Assembly: GCF_001905445.1 (NCBI RefSeq)
Contig: NZ_LIVQ01000001.1
Span: forward strand, 806,001 to 870,000
From: Streptomyces sp. CB00455
GTDB taxonomy: Bacteria > Actinomycetota > Actinomycetes > Streptomycetales > Streptomycetaceae
Direction of reading: 5' to 3'
Length of the DNA: 64,000 nt
Below the pieces are notes generated by a model that did no database searches, was not told the DNA's origin, and saw only the letters and a list, made by a program, of their open reading frames with translations. Below, piece after piece: positions 34,280 to 45,241 of this stretch (position 1 is the stretch's first letter; each line of letters opens with the position of its first letter). The position numbers and the translations under genes were made by a program.

Positions 34280-35038
34280 GTGAGCAACCAGGCGGCCAGC
34301 AGTGGCGAGACGGCGAGCGGGCGCTACCGCCGGGAGGAGGTGGCCCGCGCGGCCGGCGTCAAGGTACGCAACCTGCGCTACTACCAGGAGCGCGGGCTGC
34401 TGCCTCCCCCGCGCCGGGAGGGCCGGATCGCCTGGTACTCCGACGACCACCTGACCCGGTTGCGGCTGATCAACGACCTGCTAGGGCGGGGTTACACGGT
34501 CAACGGCATCGCCGAGCTGCTGCACGCATGGGAGGAGGGTGGTGGCCTGTCCGGGCTGCTGGGCCTGGAGCGGGAGATGACCCGGGACTGGGTGCACGAG
34601 GAAGCCGTCACGATGACCCGGGCCGAGCTGCGCGCGCTGTTCGGTCCCACGGCCACCGCCGAGGACACCCGGCGGGCGGCGGAGCTGGGTTACGTGACGG
34701 TCGACGGGGACCTGGTGACGCACCCGAGCCGCCGGCTGCTGGACGCCACGCTCGCGCTGGTGCGCCAGGGGGTGCCGCTGGCGGAGATCCTGGACGCGGG
34801 GGATTTCGTACAGTCCCAGGCGGCCGCGCTCGCGGACCGGTTCGTCGGACTGTTCCGGCAGCACGTGATCGGTGCGCAGGCACTGGAGCACCTTTCGGCC
34901 ACGCAGCTCCAGCACGTCACGGCGGCGGTGACGGCCCTGCGTCCGGTCGCCGGTGAGGTCGTGGCCACCGAGTTCGCGCGGGCGATGGCACGCCGGGTGG
35001 ACGCGGAGGTCGCCGAACTGCTGCGTACGGAGCAGTAG
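34280..35038 (+). CDS. MerR family transcriptional regulator
   Basis: 252 residues. The N-terminal winged helix-turn-helix has 'REEVARAAGVKVRNLRYYQ' then 'ERGLLPPPRREG' and 'YSDDHLTRLRLINDL', the standard MerR DNA-binding domain. The rest is a long helical effector region without the Cys metal ligands of MerR metal sensors, so it probably binds an organic ligand or is ligand-free. GTG or ATG choice is straightforward at 34280. The gene ends 108 bp before the DUF6230 operon, whose upstream region has an inverted repeat that could be its site, although MerR sites usually lie between -35 and -10. Confidence 0.9.
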   Translation: MSNQAASSGETASGRYRREEVARAAGVKVRNLRYYQERGLLPPPRREGRIAWYSDDHLTRLRLINDLLGRGYTVNGIAELLHAWEEGGGLSGLLGLEREMTRDWVHEEAVTMTRAELRALFGPTATAEDTRRAAELGYVTVDGDLVTHPSRRLLDATLALVRQGVPLAEILDAGDFVQSQAAALADRFVGLFRQHVIGAQALEHLSATQLQHVTAAVTALRPVAGEVVATEFARAMARRVDAEVAELLRTEQ

Positions 35039-35070
35039 GAGTCGGCCGAAAGGGTGCGCTCGCACAACCT

Positions 35071-35088
35071 TGCCAACCTCCATTGGCA
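35071..35088. promoter_or_regulatory. Inverted repeat TGCCAA-N6-TTGGCA before the DUF6230 operon
   Basis: Perfect 6-bp arms at 35071-35076 and 35083-35088, in a locally AT-richer stretch between the MerR stop (35038) and the DUF6230 start (35147). Possible operator for the MerR protein or another regulator; the exact promoter elements are not clear. Confidence 0.45.
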
Positions 35089-35146
35089 CTCTTACATTCA
35101 ACTCGTCGGTAACAACGGTGCACAGCCGAAGTTAAGGGACGATCTC

Positions 35147-36917
<1,771 letters not shown>

Positions 36918-37009
36918 CCCCGGAGCCGCCCGTCGCGCCCGTACCCGCACCCACGCACAGGCACCGGCGCAGGCGCTGACGGGCGGGAACACAGAAACAC
37001 CGGCACATG

Positions 37010-37049
37010 GGCCCGCCCGGCCCCGGAGGACTCCGGGGCCGGGCGGGCC
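37010..37049. terminator. Strong bidirectional terminator, 19-bp perfect stem
   Basis: Positions 37010-37028 and 37031-37049 are perfect inverted complements of 19 bp; with realistic loop opening the stem is about 18 bp. It sits between the convergent ends of the DUF6230 operon (36917) and the penicillin acylase gene (37067), so it can stop transcription both ways. The strongest hairpin in the window. Confidence 0.85.
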
Positions 37050-37066
37050 TTCGTGCGCCGCCCGTC

Positions 37067-39811
37067 TCAGCGGTGGGCGGCGAACTCCGCCACCTGCTGG
37101 TAGGTGGGCCGGTTCTGCCAGTTGACCTGCGGGTGGGCGAGGCCGCCGACCGGCCGCTGGACGATCGAGTCGGCGCACCACTGGTTGCCCGCCGCGCAGG
37201 TCCCGTCGGCCGGGTACACCGCGGCGGGAGTGGCCGCGGCCGCCTGCTTCAGGGCCGCGGCCAAGGCGTCGCGGCACGCGGCGAGGGAACCGCCCCCGCA
37301 GTACACGCGGGAGGGCGGATCGGCCACGGGCCGGCCCAGGACCATGCGCAGGTCCTCGTCCGCGTAGCTCCACCAGCCGTACTGGAAGGCCGACCCGGCA
37401 TGCGCGCCGGTCGGCCCGTGACCGGCGCCTGGCGCCTCGTCGACGGTCAGGGAGGCGCGCAGGGCGTCGTACAGCGGGGCGCCGAGGCCGGGCTTGAACT
37501 CCGCCTCGATCAGCAGCGGCCACCAGGCGTCCATGATCCGGACGGCGTCGGCGTGCGCGTACGTCTTGGAGCCCCGGGCGGTCTCCTTGCGCTGGGCGCC
37601 GCTCGCCTGCCACGCGGCCAGCTTGTCGACGGCGGCGGAGAGCGCCGGGTCGGTGGACGGCAGGCTGCGCAGGACGGCCAGGAGTTCGGGCAGCAGGTTC
37701 TCGGCCCGCAGGTCGGTGACGGCGGCCTCGGCCATGGCCCGGGTGAGTTCGGCCCGGGTGACTCCGCCGGCCGCGACCAGCGGTTTGACGCGGCGGTCCA
37801 GGAGGTCGCCGCGGTGGACGGCGCCCATGCCGAAGCCGGCCGCGCCGTAGTCCTTGGCCTGTTTGTTGTTCCAGCTGATGTAGTAGTCCTGGCCGACGGA
37901 CTGCGGGTGCTCGGCGGCCGGCGTGTAGGCGGCGGTGTTCGCCGCCGGGTCGAAGCCCTGCCACTCGTACTGCTGCCGGGCGTGCACCGGCAGGGCGGCG
38001 TCCACGCCGGTGGCCCGGACGGGGTTCGATCCGCTGTTGTAGTACGCCGCTTCGCGTGAGTCGGCGTAGAACCAGTTGAAGGCGTAGCCGATGTGCTGGG
38101 CCGCCTGCTGGAAGGTCCGGGCGTCCTTGACGTACGCGGGGTCGTTGAGCATCTGGAAGCCGATGATCGAGTCGGCCTCGTGGCGGTAGGTGGAGCGCAG
38201 CGCGGCGTAGGCGACCGGCTTTCCCTCGATGGTGGCGCGGTGGGTGACGATGCCGTAGTTCGTGCGCCAGACCTGCATGCGGTAGGAGCCGTCGGGGGTC
38301 GCGTCGGCGACGGTCTTCTTCCAGGCGTTGGTGCGCTCCAGCTTCTCCATGGGGGTGCAGGTGCCCCGGTAGAGGTAGGAGGTGCTGGACCGGGTGGGCA
38401 GACCGCCGCCCGGTTCGCAGAGCTCGACGGCGAAGGTGTCGGTGATGTCCTGGCCCGCGGAGGTGGCGCTCCAGGCGTAGTCCTGGCCGCGGCCGAGCTG
38501 CACGTACATGCTGACGCCCGCGAAAGAGGCGCCGCGGGCACTGATGCCGGGGCCCTGGAGCTCCTGGAGCATGAGGAGCTGGGGCGCGAGGTAGCCGGTC
38601 TGCGGGCCGAAGACGGCGACCGGATGGCCGCTCGCGGTGTGGGCGCCGGAGACGAGCAGGGCGTTGGACATGCTCTGCTTCACGGGCCTGGGCGGATTCG
38701 CGGCCTCCGCCGAGGCCGCCGCGCCCGTGCGGTCGTAGACGAGTTGCTCGGCGAGCACGGAGCCGGCGTCCGGGAGGGCGGTGCCCTGCGGGTTCGCGGG
38801 CTTGCGGGCGTAGGGGAAGCTCGTGCCGTCGTGGACGGTGAGCACGGCCTCGGCGTCCTCGCGCTGGCGGAAGGACTCCCAGACCCGGGTGCCCTCCTCC
38901 AGGCCGTACTTCTGCTGTGCGGCGAGCAGGGACAGCGCGGCCTGGACCTCGCCGCCGCCTCCGCCGCCGAAGAGGCCGCCGACGACGGAGGCGAGCGCGA
39001 TGAGGTCGGTCAGCTCGAAGGGCCGGATCTCACCGGCGTTGGTCACGGAGTCGATGTGGCCCGTGAGGACGTACTCACCGGGGAAGTAGCGGCCGTTCTT
39101 GGACTGCGTGCGGTAGGTGTTGATGCCGTCGACGTAGGCCTGCGCATCCTGCATGGCGAGACGGCCGCGCTCGCCCTCGGTGGTGCGGATCCGGTCCACC
39201 TGCGCCTGGAGGTCGGCCTCGGTGTACGGGGCCTGCGGCCAGAACTGCTGCTCCAGGCCCTGGTTGGCGAGGGCGCCGCCCGCGAAGGGGGTCAGGTCGC
39301 CGCGTCCGACGTGGCGGAAGAGGTCCATCTGCCAGAGGCGGTCCTGGGCGGCGGCGTAGCCCGCACCGAACGAAGTGCCGTAGCGCGTGGTGCCCTTGAT
39401 GTGGGGGACGCCGGTCTTCTTGTCGCGGGTGATGGTGACGTCGGGGCGCGGGCTGGTGGTGGACTCCACCTGGTCGGCCGGCACGCCGAAGGAGGCGTCG
39501 TTGAAGAAGTCGTTGACCTTGGCGTCGGTGAGCCCGGGGTATCCGGACACCAGCGAGTCGTAGCGCGCCAGTTGGTCGGAGGCGTGCGCGGGCATGGTGC
39601 CGAAGGCCTTGTGGAGGAGGATCTGGGCGAGGGTGGCGTTGCCGTTCTGGCCGGGCGGCAGGATGTCCGAGCACTGGCCGCCGCAGTAGTCGGCGGCGGG
39701 GGGCGGCACGGGGTCGGCGGCGGCGGGGGCGAGCGGGGAGAGCAGGGTGGCTCCGAGCGCGATCAGCCCGGTGGCGACGGCTGTTCTCAGGCGAGCGGTG
39801 GGACGTCGCAT
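37067..39811 (-). CDS. Penicillin acylase family Ntn-hydrolase (secreted)
   Basis: 914 residues. A Tat/Sec-like signal ('RTAVATGLIALGATLLSPLAPAAA') leads a secreted proenzyme. Members are cut into alpha and beta chains, the beta chain starting with the nucleophile Ser; here the site is in 'KQSMSNALLVSG', with S-N being the usual nucleophile pair, after an alpha chain of about 370 residues. 'GQDYAWSATSAGQDITD' contains oxyanion and substrate-pocket residues of the family. It hydrolyses amide bonds of acylated compounds: penicillins, N-acyl-homoserine lactones or aculeacin/echinocandin-type lipopeptides. Substrate cannot be told. Monocistronic, facing the DUF6230 operon across the terminator. 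Confidence 0.9.
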   Translation of the reverse strand: MRRPTARLRTAVATGLIALGATLLSPLAPAAADPVPPPAADYCGGQCSDILPPGQNGNATLAQILLHKAFGTMPAHASDQLARYDSLVSGYPGLTDAKVNDFFNDASFGVPADQVESTTSPRPDVTITRDKKTGVPHIKGTTRYGTSFGAGYAAAQDRLWQMDLFRHVGRGDLTPFAGGALANQGLEQQFWPQAPYTEADLQAQVDRIRTTEGERGRLAMQDAQAYVDGINTYRTQSKNGRYFPGEYVLTGHIDSVTNAGEIRPFELTDLIALASVVGGLFGGGGGGEVQAALSLLAAQQKYGLEEGTRVWESFRQREDAEAVLTVHDGTSFPYARKPANPQGTALPDAGSVLAEQLVYDRTGAAASAEAANPPRPVKQSMSNALLVSGAHTASGHPVAVFGPQTGYLAPQLLMLQELQGPGISARGASFAGVSMYVQLGRGQDYAWSATSAGQDITDTFAVELCEPGGGLPTRSSTSYLYRGTCTPMEKLERTNAWKKTVADATPDGSYRMQVWRTNYGIVTHRATIEGKPVAYAALRSTYRHEADSIIGFQMLNDPAYVKDARTFQQAAQHIGYAFNWFYADSREAAYYNSGSNPVRATGVDAALPVHARQQYEWQGFDPAANTAAYTPAAEHPQSVGQDYYISWNNKQAKDYGAAGFGMGAVHRGDLLDRRVKPLVAAGGVTRAELTRAMAEAAVTDLRAENLLPELLAVLRSLPSTDPALSAAVDKLAAWQASGAQRKETARGSKTYAHADAVRIMDAWWPLLIEAEFKPGLGAPLYDALRASLTVDEAPGAGHGPTGAHAGSAFQYGWWSYADEDLRMVLGRPVADPPSRVYCGGGSLAACRDALAAALKQAAAATPAAVYPADGTCAAGNQWCADSIVQRPVGGLAHPQVNWQNRPTYQQVAEFAAHR

Positions 39812-39996
39812 ACGTGCTCCTCCGTGGGGGGCAGGAACCGGTCACGGGGAGGGTACTGGCGGGCGTACCACTCAGTAAGATGAACGGTCGTCACTTTTTG
39901 CGGCCGGGGCAACGCGAGCCCGAAAGTGGCCGGATGGCGCCGGCGCCGGCGGAAAACGCGTTGCCCCGGCGGCGGGGCGCGGGGAAGGCTGGCGGC

Positions 39997-40392
39997 ATGT
40001 CACAGAACAGCGGGCGATCCCGAATGACGCCGACCGAACCCCCGACCGCGACCGAACCCCCGAACGCGACCCGCCCCGGGACCGGGACCGGGACCGCGGC
40101 CGAGCCGCGCGCCGCGACGGGCCCCCGCACCGTGCGGGACGTCGGCGACCTCTTCTCCGGCGGACGGCTCACGGCGATCCCCCGGAAGGCGGCCCGGCGC
40201 GAGCAGTTGCTCGCCCACCTCGCCGAGACCCTCTTCCAGCCGTCGCGGGACTACACGGAGCCCGAGGTGAACGACGCCCTGTGCACGGTGCACGAGGACT
40301 GCTCGGCACTGCGGCGCTACCTGATCACCTCGGGCCACCTCACCCGGACCCGGGACGGCAGCAGCTACCGGCGGGCGACGCCCGCGCGGTGA
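39997..40392 (+). CDS. DUF2087 domain protein
   Basis: 131 residues from ATG 39997. The first 45 residues are Thr/Pro/Ala-rich and probably disordered. The rest is the DUF2087 core: 'GGRLTAIPRKAARREQLLAHL' as its basic helix, then 'YTEPEVNDAL' and 'DCSALRRYLITSGHLTRTRDGSSYRR', which resembles a winged-helix half and often occurs with or fused to transcriptional regulators. It may therefore bind DNA or be a regulator accessory. A second in-frame ATG at 40024 is possible. Convergent and nearly touching the oxidoreductase gene (6 nt). Confidence 0.85.
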   Translation: MSQNSGRSRMTPTEPPTATEPPNATRPGTGTGTAAEPRAATGPRTVRDVGDLFSGGRLTAIPRKAARREQLLAHLAETLFQPSRDYTEPEVNDALCTVHEDCSALRRYLITSGHLTRTRDGSSYRRATPAR

Positions 40393-40398
40393 GGCCGC

Positions 40399-41841
40399 TC
40401 AGCCGGCCGCTCCGTCCCGGTATGCCTCCAGCAGGCGCAGCCACACCTCGCTGATCGTGGGGAAGGCCGGTACCGCGTGCCACAGCCGGTCGACCGGCAC
40501 CTGCCCGGCCACCGCGACGGTCGCCGCGTGGAGCAGTTCCGCGGCGCCCGGTCCGACGAAGGTGACGCCGAGCAGCACCTCGCGTTCCAGGTCGACGACC
40601 ATCCGGGCACGGCCGCGGTAGCCGTCGGCGTACAGTCCGGCGCCGGAGACCTTGCCCAGGTCGTAGTCGACGGCCCGCACCCGGTGGCCCGCCCGTTCGG
40701 CCTCGGCCAGGCTGAGGCCCACGGAGGCGGCCTCGGGGTCGGTGAAGACCACCTGGGGGACGGCCCGGGTGTCGGCGGTGGCCACGTGCGCGCCCCAGGG
40801 CGCGGTGTCGAGCGACGGGGCGCCGGTGGCCCGGGCCCCGATGGCGGCGCCGGCGATGCGGGCCTGGTACTTGCCCTGGTGCGTCAGCAGCGCGCGGTGG
40901 TTGACGTCTCCGACGGCGTACAGCCAGTCGTGGCCGGGGACCCGGCAGCTGTCGTCGACCCCGATCCACTCGCCGGGCGTCAGGCCCACCGTGTCGAGCC
41001 CGATGTCCTCGGTCCGCGGCGAGCGGCCGGTCGCCATCAGCAGTTCGTCGCCCTCCAGCGTCTCGCCGCCCTCCAGCACGACCGTGACGGGGCCGGTCGA
41101 GCCGTCCCGTACGACGGCCTCGACGGCCACGCCCGTACGGACGACGGCGCCCGCCTCGCGCAGCGCGTCGGCCACCAGCTCGCCGGCGAAGGGCTCCATT
41201 CTCGGCAGCAGCCGCGAGCCGCGGACCAGGACGGTGACCTGCGAGCCCAGGCCCTGCCAGGCCGTGGCCATCTCGGCGGCGACCACCGAGCCGCCCACGA
41301 TCAGCAACCGGCCGGGCACCTCCTGCGCGGAGGTGGCCTCGCGGCTGGTCCAGGGGCGGGCCCCGGCGATGCCGGGCAGGTCGGGGATCACGGCCCGGGT
41401 GCCGGTGGCGACCACCACCGCATGGCGGGCCGACAGCACGTGGTGCTCGCCCTCGGGGCTGCTGACGGCGACCTTGCGGATCCCGTAGAGCCTGCCGTGG
41501 CCCCGGTACAGGTGCACGCCGACGGAGTCGAGCCAGCCGATCTGGCCCTCGTCCTTCCAGTTCGCGGTCCAGTAGTCGCGGTGGGCGAACACCGCCGCCG
41601 CCTCCAGCGGCCCACGGACGACCCCGGCGAGCCCCGGCACCCTGAGCGCTTCGGCCCGGGCCAGCACCGGGCGCAGCAGCGCCTTGCTGGGGATGCAGGC
41701 CCAGTACGAGCACTCGCCGCCCACGAGCTCGCTCTCGACCAGGGCCGTACTCAACCCGGCGGCGCGGGTCCGGTCGGCGATGTTCTCGCCGGCCGGCCCC
41801 CCGCCGAGCACCACGACGTCGTACTCCACGGCTTCAGTCAT
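40399..41841 (-). CDS. FAD-dependent pyridine nucleotide-disulfide oxidoreductase
   Basis: 480 residues from ATG 41841. FAD site 'GGGPAGENIA', active-site disulfide in 'GGECSYWACIPSKAL', i.e. C-x4-C with Tyr-Trp between instead of the Asn-Val-Gly of lipoamide dehydrogenase, NAD(P) loop 'IVGGSVVAAEMA', second FAD motif 'LYAVGDVN' and a C-terminal 'HAVPAFPTISE' with the His-Glu dyad. It reduces a disulfide or quinone/metal substrate using NAD(P)H; it lacks the N-terminal mercury-binding domain of MerA. The thioredoxin gene 41 bp upstream on the same strand suggests a thiol-disulfide pair. Substrate open. Confidence 0.87.
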   Translation of the reverse strand: MTEAVEYDVVVLGGGPAGENIADRTRAAGLSTALVESELVGGECSYWACIPSKALLRPVLARAEALRVPGLAGVVRGPLEAAAVFAHRDYWTANWKDEGQIGWLDSVGVHLYRGHGRLYGIRKVAVSSPEGEHHVLSARHAVVVATGTRAVIPDLPGIAGARPWTSREATSAQEVPGRLLIVGGSVVAAEMATAWQGLGSQVTVLVRGSRLLPRMEPFAGELVADALREAGAVVRTGVAVEAVVRDGSTGPVTVVLEGGETLEGDELLMATGRSPRTEDIGLDTVGLTPGEWIGVDDSCRVPGHDWLYAVGDVNHRALLTHQGKYQARIAGAAIGARATGAPSLDTAPWGAHVATADTRAVPQVVFTDPEAASVGLSLAEAERAGHRVRAVDYDLGKVSGAGLYADGYRGRARMVVDLEREVLLGVTFVGPGAAELLHAATVAVAGQVPVDRLWHAVPAFPTISEVWLRLLEAYRDGAAG

Positions 41842-41882
41842 ACGGGCCAGTGTCACCGCCCGCGTGGGGCCGCGTCACGCAC

Positions 41883-42302
41883 TCACGCCTCCGGCGTGCC
41901 GGGCTCCCGCGTGGGCGTCTGCTCCGGAGCCTGCTGCCCGGGCTTCTGTTCCGCCGCGATCTTCGCGCGCACCTCGTCCATGTCGAGCTGACGGGCCTGG
42001 GCGATGAGGTCCGTCAGGGCCGCCTCCGGGAGCGCGCCGGGCTGGGCGAAGATGGCCACCTGGTCCCGGACGATCATCAGCGTGGGGATCGAGGTGATCT
42101 CGAACGCGCCGGCCAGCTCCTGCTGGGCCTCGGTGTCGACCTTGGCGAAGACCAGGTCGGGGTGGGCCTGCGAAGCCTTCTCGTAGACCGGGGCGAACTG
42201 CAGGCACGGCCGGCACCAGCCCGCCCAGAAGTCGATCAGAACGAACGGGTTCTCGCTGACCGTCCGGTCGAAGTTTTCCTTGGTGAGCTCGACTGTAGCC
42301 AC
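41883..42302 (-). CDS. trxA: Thioredoxin
   Basis: 139 residues. The thioredoxin fold spans residues 1-108 with active site W-C-R-P-C (Cys30 and Cys33) where the common form is WCGPC, and the cis-Pro loop 'TSIPTLM'. The 30-residue C-terminal tail is Gln/Pro/Glu-rich and probably disordered. It passes electrons to disulfide-containing proteins in the cytoplasm. The Arg in place of Gly between the Cys residues should raise the redox potential somewhat. Next to it on the same strand is a disulfide oxidoreductase that might serve as reductant. Confidence 0.93.
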   Translation of the reverse strand: MATVELTKENFDRTVSENPFVLIDFWAGWCRPCLQFAPVYEKASQAHPDLVFAKVDTEAQQELAGAFEITSIPTLMIVRDQVAIFAQPGALPEAALTDLIAQARQLDMDEVRAKIAAEQKPGQQAPEQTPTREPGTPEA

Positions 42303-42395
42303 GGTGTCCGGACCTCCTGTTTGTGCGTCTGCTCCTTGAACGAACGATCCGTCCGCATCATTCCGCGCCCGGGAAGGGGGTGCGGATCACCCGGC

Positions 42396-43835
42396 CTAGA
42401 ACGGATGCCCCGGGGGGCTGGTGCGGGCCGTGGTCCAGCGCAGTTCCGTGAAGGCGTCCAGGTTCGCCTCTCCGCCGAAGCGCGCACCGGTGCCGGAGGC
42501 CCCGACCCCGCCGAAGGGGGCGACGGCCTCGTCGTTGACCGTCTGGTCGTTGACGTGCACGATCCCGGTCGGGATCCGTTCGGCCAGGTCCAGGCCGCGC
42601 GCCGCGTCCCGGGTCACTATGCCGAGAGAGAGTCCGTAGGGGCCCGCCGAGGCCAGCTCCACGGCCTCCTCTTCCGTCGCGAAGGACCGTACGGGAGCCA
42701 CCGGGCCGAAGACCTCCTCCGCGTAGGCGGGGGTGTCGTCGGCCACCCCGGCCAGGACGGTGGGCCGGTAGAACAGTTCCCGGTGGGTGCCGCCCGCGAC
42801 CAGCTTGGCCCCCTGCCCGGTGCTCGCCTCCACCAGGGCGTGGACGCGCTCCAGCTGACCGCGGTCGATCAGCGGGCCCAGGTGGACCTGCTCGCGGTGG
42901 GGGTCCCCCACGGCCAGGGCCTCGGCGCGCACGGCGAGGCGCTCGACGTACTCGTCGTAGAGCGAGGCGTGCACGAGGTGGCGGCCGGCGGTCATGCAGA
43001 TCTGGCCCTGGTGGAAGAAGGAGCCCCACGAGGCCTGGGCCACGGCGGCCTCGACATCGGCGTCACGGAGCACGACGAGAGCGGAGTTGCCACCCAACTC
43101 CAGATGTGCACGGGTGAGGTGACGTCCCGCCAGTTCTCCGACGGTCCGGCCGGCGGCGGTGGAGCCGGTGAAGGACACCACCCGGACCCGGGGGTCGGCG
43201 ACCACGGCGGCCCCCGTCCCGGCGCCGCCCGGCAGCACGTGCAGCAGACCGCCCGGCAGACCGGCCGCGGCGAAGACGGCGGCGAGCGCGAGCCCGCCGC
43301 AGACGGCGGTGCGCCGGTCCGGCTTGAGGAGCACGGCGTTGCCGAGCGCCAGCGCCGGGGCGACCGAGCGGATCGAGAGGATCAGCGGGGCGTTGAACGG
43401 GGCCACGACCCCGACCACCCCGGCCGGCACCCGGCGGGTGAAGGACAGCCGCGGGGCCTCGCTCGGCAGCACCTGCCCGGTCGGGCGCGAGGCCAGCGCG
43501 GCCGCCTCGTAGCACTCCTGGGCGGCGACGTGCAGCTCGAAGTCGGCCTTGCCGGGAATCGAGCCGGACTCCCGGACCAGCCACTCGCGGAGCTCGTCGG
43601 CGTGCGCCCCGAACAGATCGCCGGCGCGGCGCAGCACGGCCGCCCGCTGGAGGTGGGTGGCACGGGCCCAGTCGCGCTGGGCGGACCGGGCCCGTACGGC
43701 GGCTTCCGCGACGTCGGCGGGAGCGGCCAGGTCGATGGTGGCGAGGGTGAGGCCGGTGGCGGGTTCGACGACCGGGGAGGCGCCGCCGGTGAGGGTGGGT
43801 CCGTCCTGCCAGAGCGTCGGGTCGAGGAGCGGCAT
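42396..43835 (-). CDS. Aldehyde dehydrogenase, benzaldehyde/vanillin dehydrogenase type
   Basis: 479 residues from ATG 43835 (GGAGG 9-10 nt upstream). NAD(P)-dependent oxidation of an aldehyde to the acid. Catalytic Cys is in 'QGQICMTAGR', the general-base Glu in 'LELGGNSALVV', and the cofactor-binding 'FTGSTAAGR' loop is present. The short N-terminus and 'VPAGVVGVVAPFNAPL' fit the vanillin/benzaldehyde branch. It lies on the same strand as a beta-ketoadipyl-CoA-type thiolase, so an aromatic degradation route is plausible, but ring-cleavage genes are not in the window. Confidence 0.9.
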   Translation of the reverse strand: MPLLDPTLWQDGPTLTGGASPVVEPATGLTLATIDLAAPADVAEAAVRARSAQRDWARATHLQRAAVLRRAGDLFGAHADELREWLVRESGSIPGKADFELHVAAQECYEAAALASRPTGQVLPSEAPRLSFTRRVPAGVVGVVAPFNAPLILSIRSVAPALALGNAVLLKPDRRTAVCGGLALAAVFAAAGLPGGLLHVLPGGAGTGAAVVADPRVRVVSFTGSTAAGRTVGELAGRHLTRAHLELGGNSALVVLRDADVEAAVAQASWGSFFHQGQICMTAGRHLVHASLYDEYVERLAVRAEALAVGDPHREQVHLGPLIDRGQLERVHALVEASTGQGAKLVAGGTHRELFYRPTVLAGVADDTPAYAEEVFGPVAPVRSFATEEEAVELASAGPYGLSLGIVTRDAARGLDLAERIPTGIVHVNDQTVNDEAVAPFGGVGASGTGARFGGEANLDAFTELRWTTARTSPPGHPF

Positions 43836-43996
43836 GGCGCGGGGCCTCCGGTGGGGATGGGCGGGGCGGGGGGCGGCAGCACGCGCCATCGTGCCAGACC
43901 GGAGGCGTCACTTCTGTTCAGTTATTGGGCAGTTGGGAGACCGCGGTGACCGGAAACGATCGACGACCCGGGGCCGGGGCGGGTCCGGACCGGCAA

Positions 43997-44047
43997 GCGT
44001 TCCGTACCCGTCAGCGTTCCGTACCGGTCAGCGTTCCGTACCGGTCA
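43997..44047. repeat. Triple 17-bp tandem repeat at the thiolase stop codon
   Basis: GCGTTCCGTACCSGTCA occurs three times head to tail (43997-44013, 44014-44030, 44031-44047), the first copy with one change. On the minus strand each copy carries a TGA; the rightmost is the thiolase stop and the other two follow it. Too short and too few for a CRISPR array. Confidence 0.8.
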
Positions 44048-45241
44048 GCGCTCCAGGACGAGGGCGATGCCCTGACCGACGCCGATGCACAGCGCCGCCA
44101 TGCCGGTGCCGGATCCCGCCGCCGCCAGCTGGTGCGCGACGGAGCCGGCCAGCCTGGCTCCCGACGCCCCGAGGGGATGGCCGATCGCGATCGCGCCGCC
44201 GCGCGGGTTGACCACGGCCGGGTCCAGTTCGGGCCAGGCCGCCAGGCAGCCCAACGCCTGCGCCGCGAAAGCCTCGTTCAGCTCGAAGACGGCGAGGTCG
44301 GTCAGGCTCCGACCGGCCTTGTCGAGTGCCCGCTGGACCGCGTCCACCGGCCCCAGACCGAAGAACTGGGGCTCGATACCGGTGACGGCACAGGCGCTGA
44401 TCCGGGCGAGCGGCTCCCGGCCGGTGGCGGCCAGCCCCGCTTCGTCCGTCAGCAGCAGGGCCGCGGCTCCGTCGTTGAGGGGGGATGCGTTTCCGGCGGT
44501 GACGGTACCGCCCTGCGTCCGGAAGGCCGGCTTCAACCGGGCCAGCGCCTCGGGGGTGGAACCCTCCCGGATCGACTCGTCCCGTACCAGGTCGGCCCCC
44601 GGGTACGGCACGACCTCGTCGTCGTAGAGTCCGGCGGCCCAGGCGGCCGCGGCGTTGCGATGGCTCGCCAGCGCGAAGGCGTCCTGCGCCTCGCGGGTGA
44701 TGCCGTGCTTGTCGGCGATGAGCTCGGCGCCCTCGCCGAGCGATCCGGTCCACTCCGCGGGCATGCGCGGGTTGGTCATCCGCCAGCCGAGGGTGGTGGA
44801 CCACATCTGCTGGTGGGCGGCCGGGAAGGCACGCTCGGGCTTCTGCACCACCCAGGGGGCGCGGGTCATCGACTCGACGCCGCCCGCGATGGCGACAGAA
44901 GCGTCGCCGAGCGCGATGGCACGGGCGGCCTGGATCACGGCTTCGAGGCCCGACCCGCACAGCCGGTTGACGGTGACGCCGGGGACGGTCACCGGGAGCC
45001 CGGCCAGCAGCACGGCCATCCGCGCGACGTCGCGGTTGTCCTCCCCCGCCCCGTTGGCGTCGCCGAAGACGACGTCGTCGATGCGCGCCGGGTCGAGACG
45101 GGGCGTACGGTCCACGAGCGCGCGCACCACGTGCGCGGCGAGGTCGTCCGGCCGGACTCCGGCGTATGCGCCGCCGAACTTGCCGATCGGGGTGCGGACG
45201 GCGTCGACGACGTAGACGTCGCGGACGGTGCGGATGCTCAT
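44045..45241 (-). CDS. Thiolase (acetyl-CoA acyltransferase, beta-ketoadipyl-CoA type)
   Basis: 398 residues from ATG 45241 (AGGAG 7 nt upstream). Nucleophilic Cys in 'NRLCGSGLEAV' (about residue 91), 'NEAFAAQALG' with its base, catalytic His in 'GGAIAIGHPLGASGAR' and second Cys in 'ALCIGVGQG'. Length fits 3-ketoacyl-CoA thiolases such as PcaF or FadA. It splits a 3-ketoacyl-CoA with free CoA to give acetyl-CoA and a shortened acyl-CoA. Together with the aldehyde dehydrogenase downstream it may serve aromatic or fatty acid catabolism. Its stop lies in a tandem repeat. Confidence 0.92.
   Translation of the reverse strand: MSIRTVRDVYVVDAVRTPIGKFGGAYAGVRPDDLAAHVVRALVDRTPRLDPARIDDVVFGDANGAGEDNRDVARMAVLLAGLPVTVPGVTVNRLCGSGLEAVIQAARAIALGDASVAIAGGVESMTRAPWVVQKPERAFPAAHQQMWSTTLGWRMTNPRMPAEWTGSLGEGAELIADKHGITREAQDAFALASHRNAAAAWAAGLYDDEVVPYPGADLVRDESIREGSTPEALARLKPAFRTQGGTVTAGNASPLNDGAAALLLTDEAGLAATGREPLARISACAVTGIEPQFFGLGPVDAVQRALDKAGRSLTDLAVFELNEAFAAQALGCLAAWPELDPAVVNPRGGAIAIGHPLGASGARLAGSVAHQLAAAGSGTGMAALCIGVGQGIALVLER

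Noticed and set aside
43997..44047. CRISPR array
   Set aside because: Three 17-bp copies directly abut with no spacers and overlap a stop codon.
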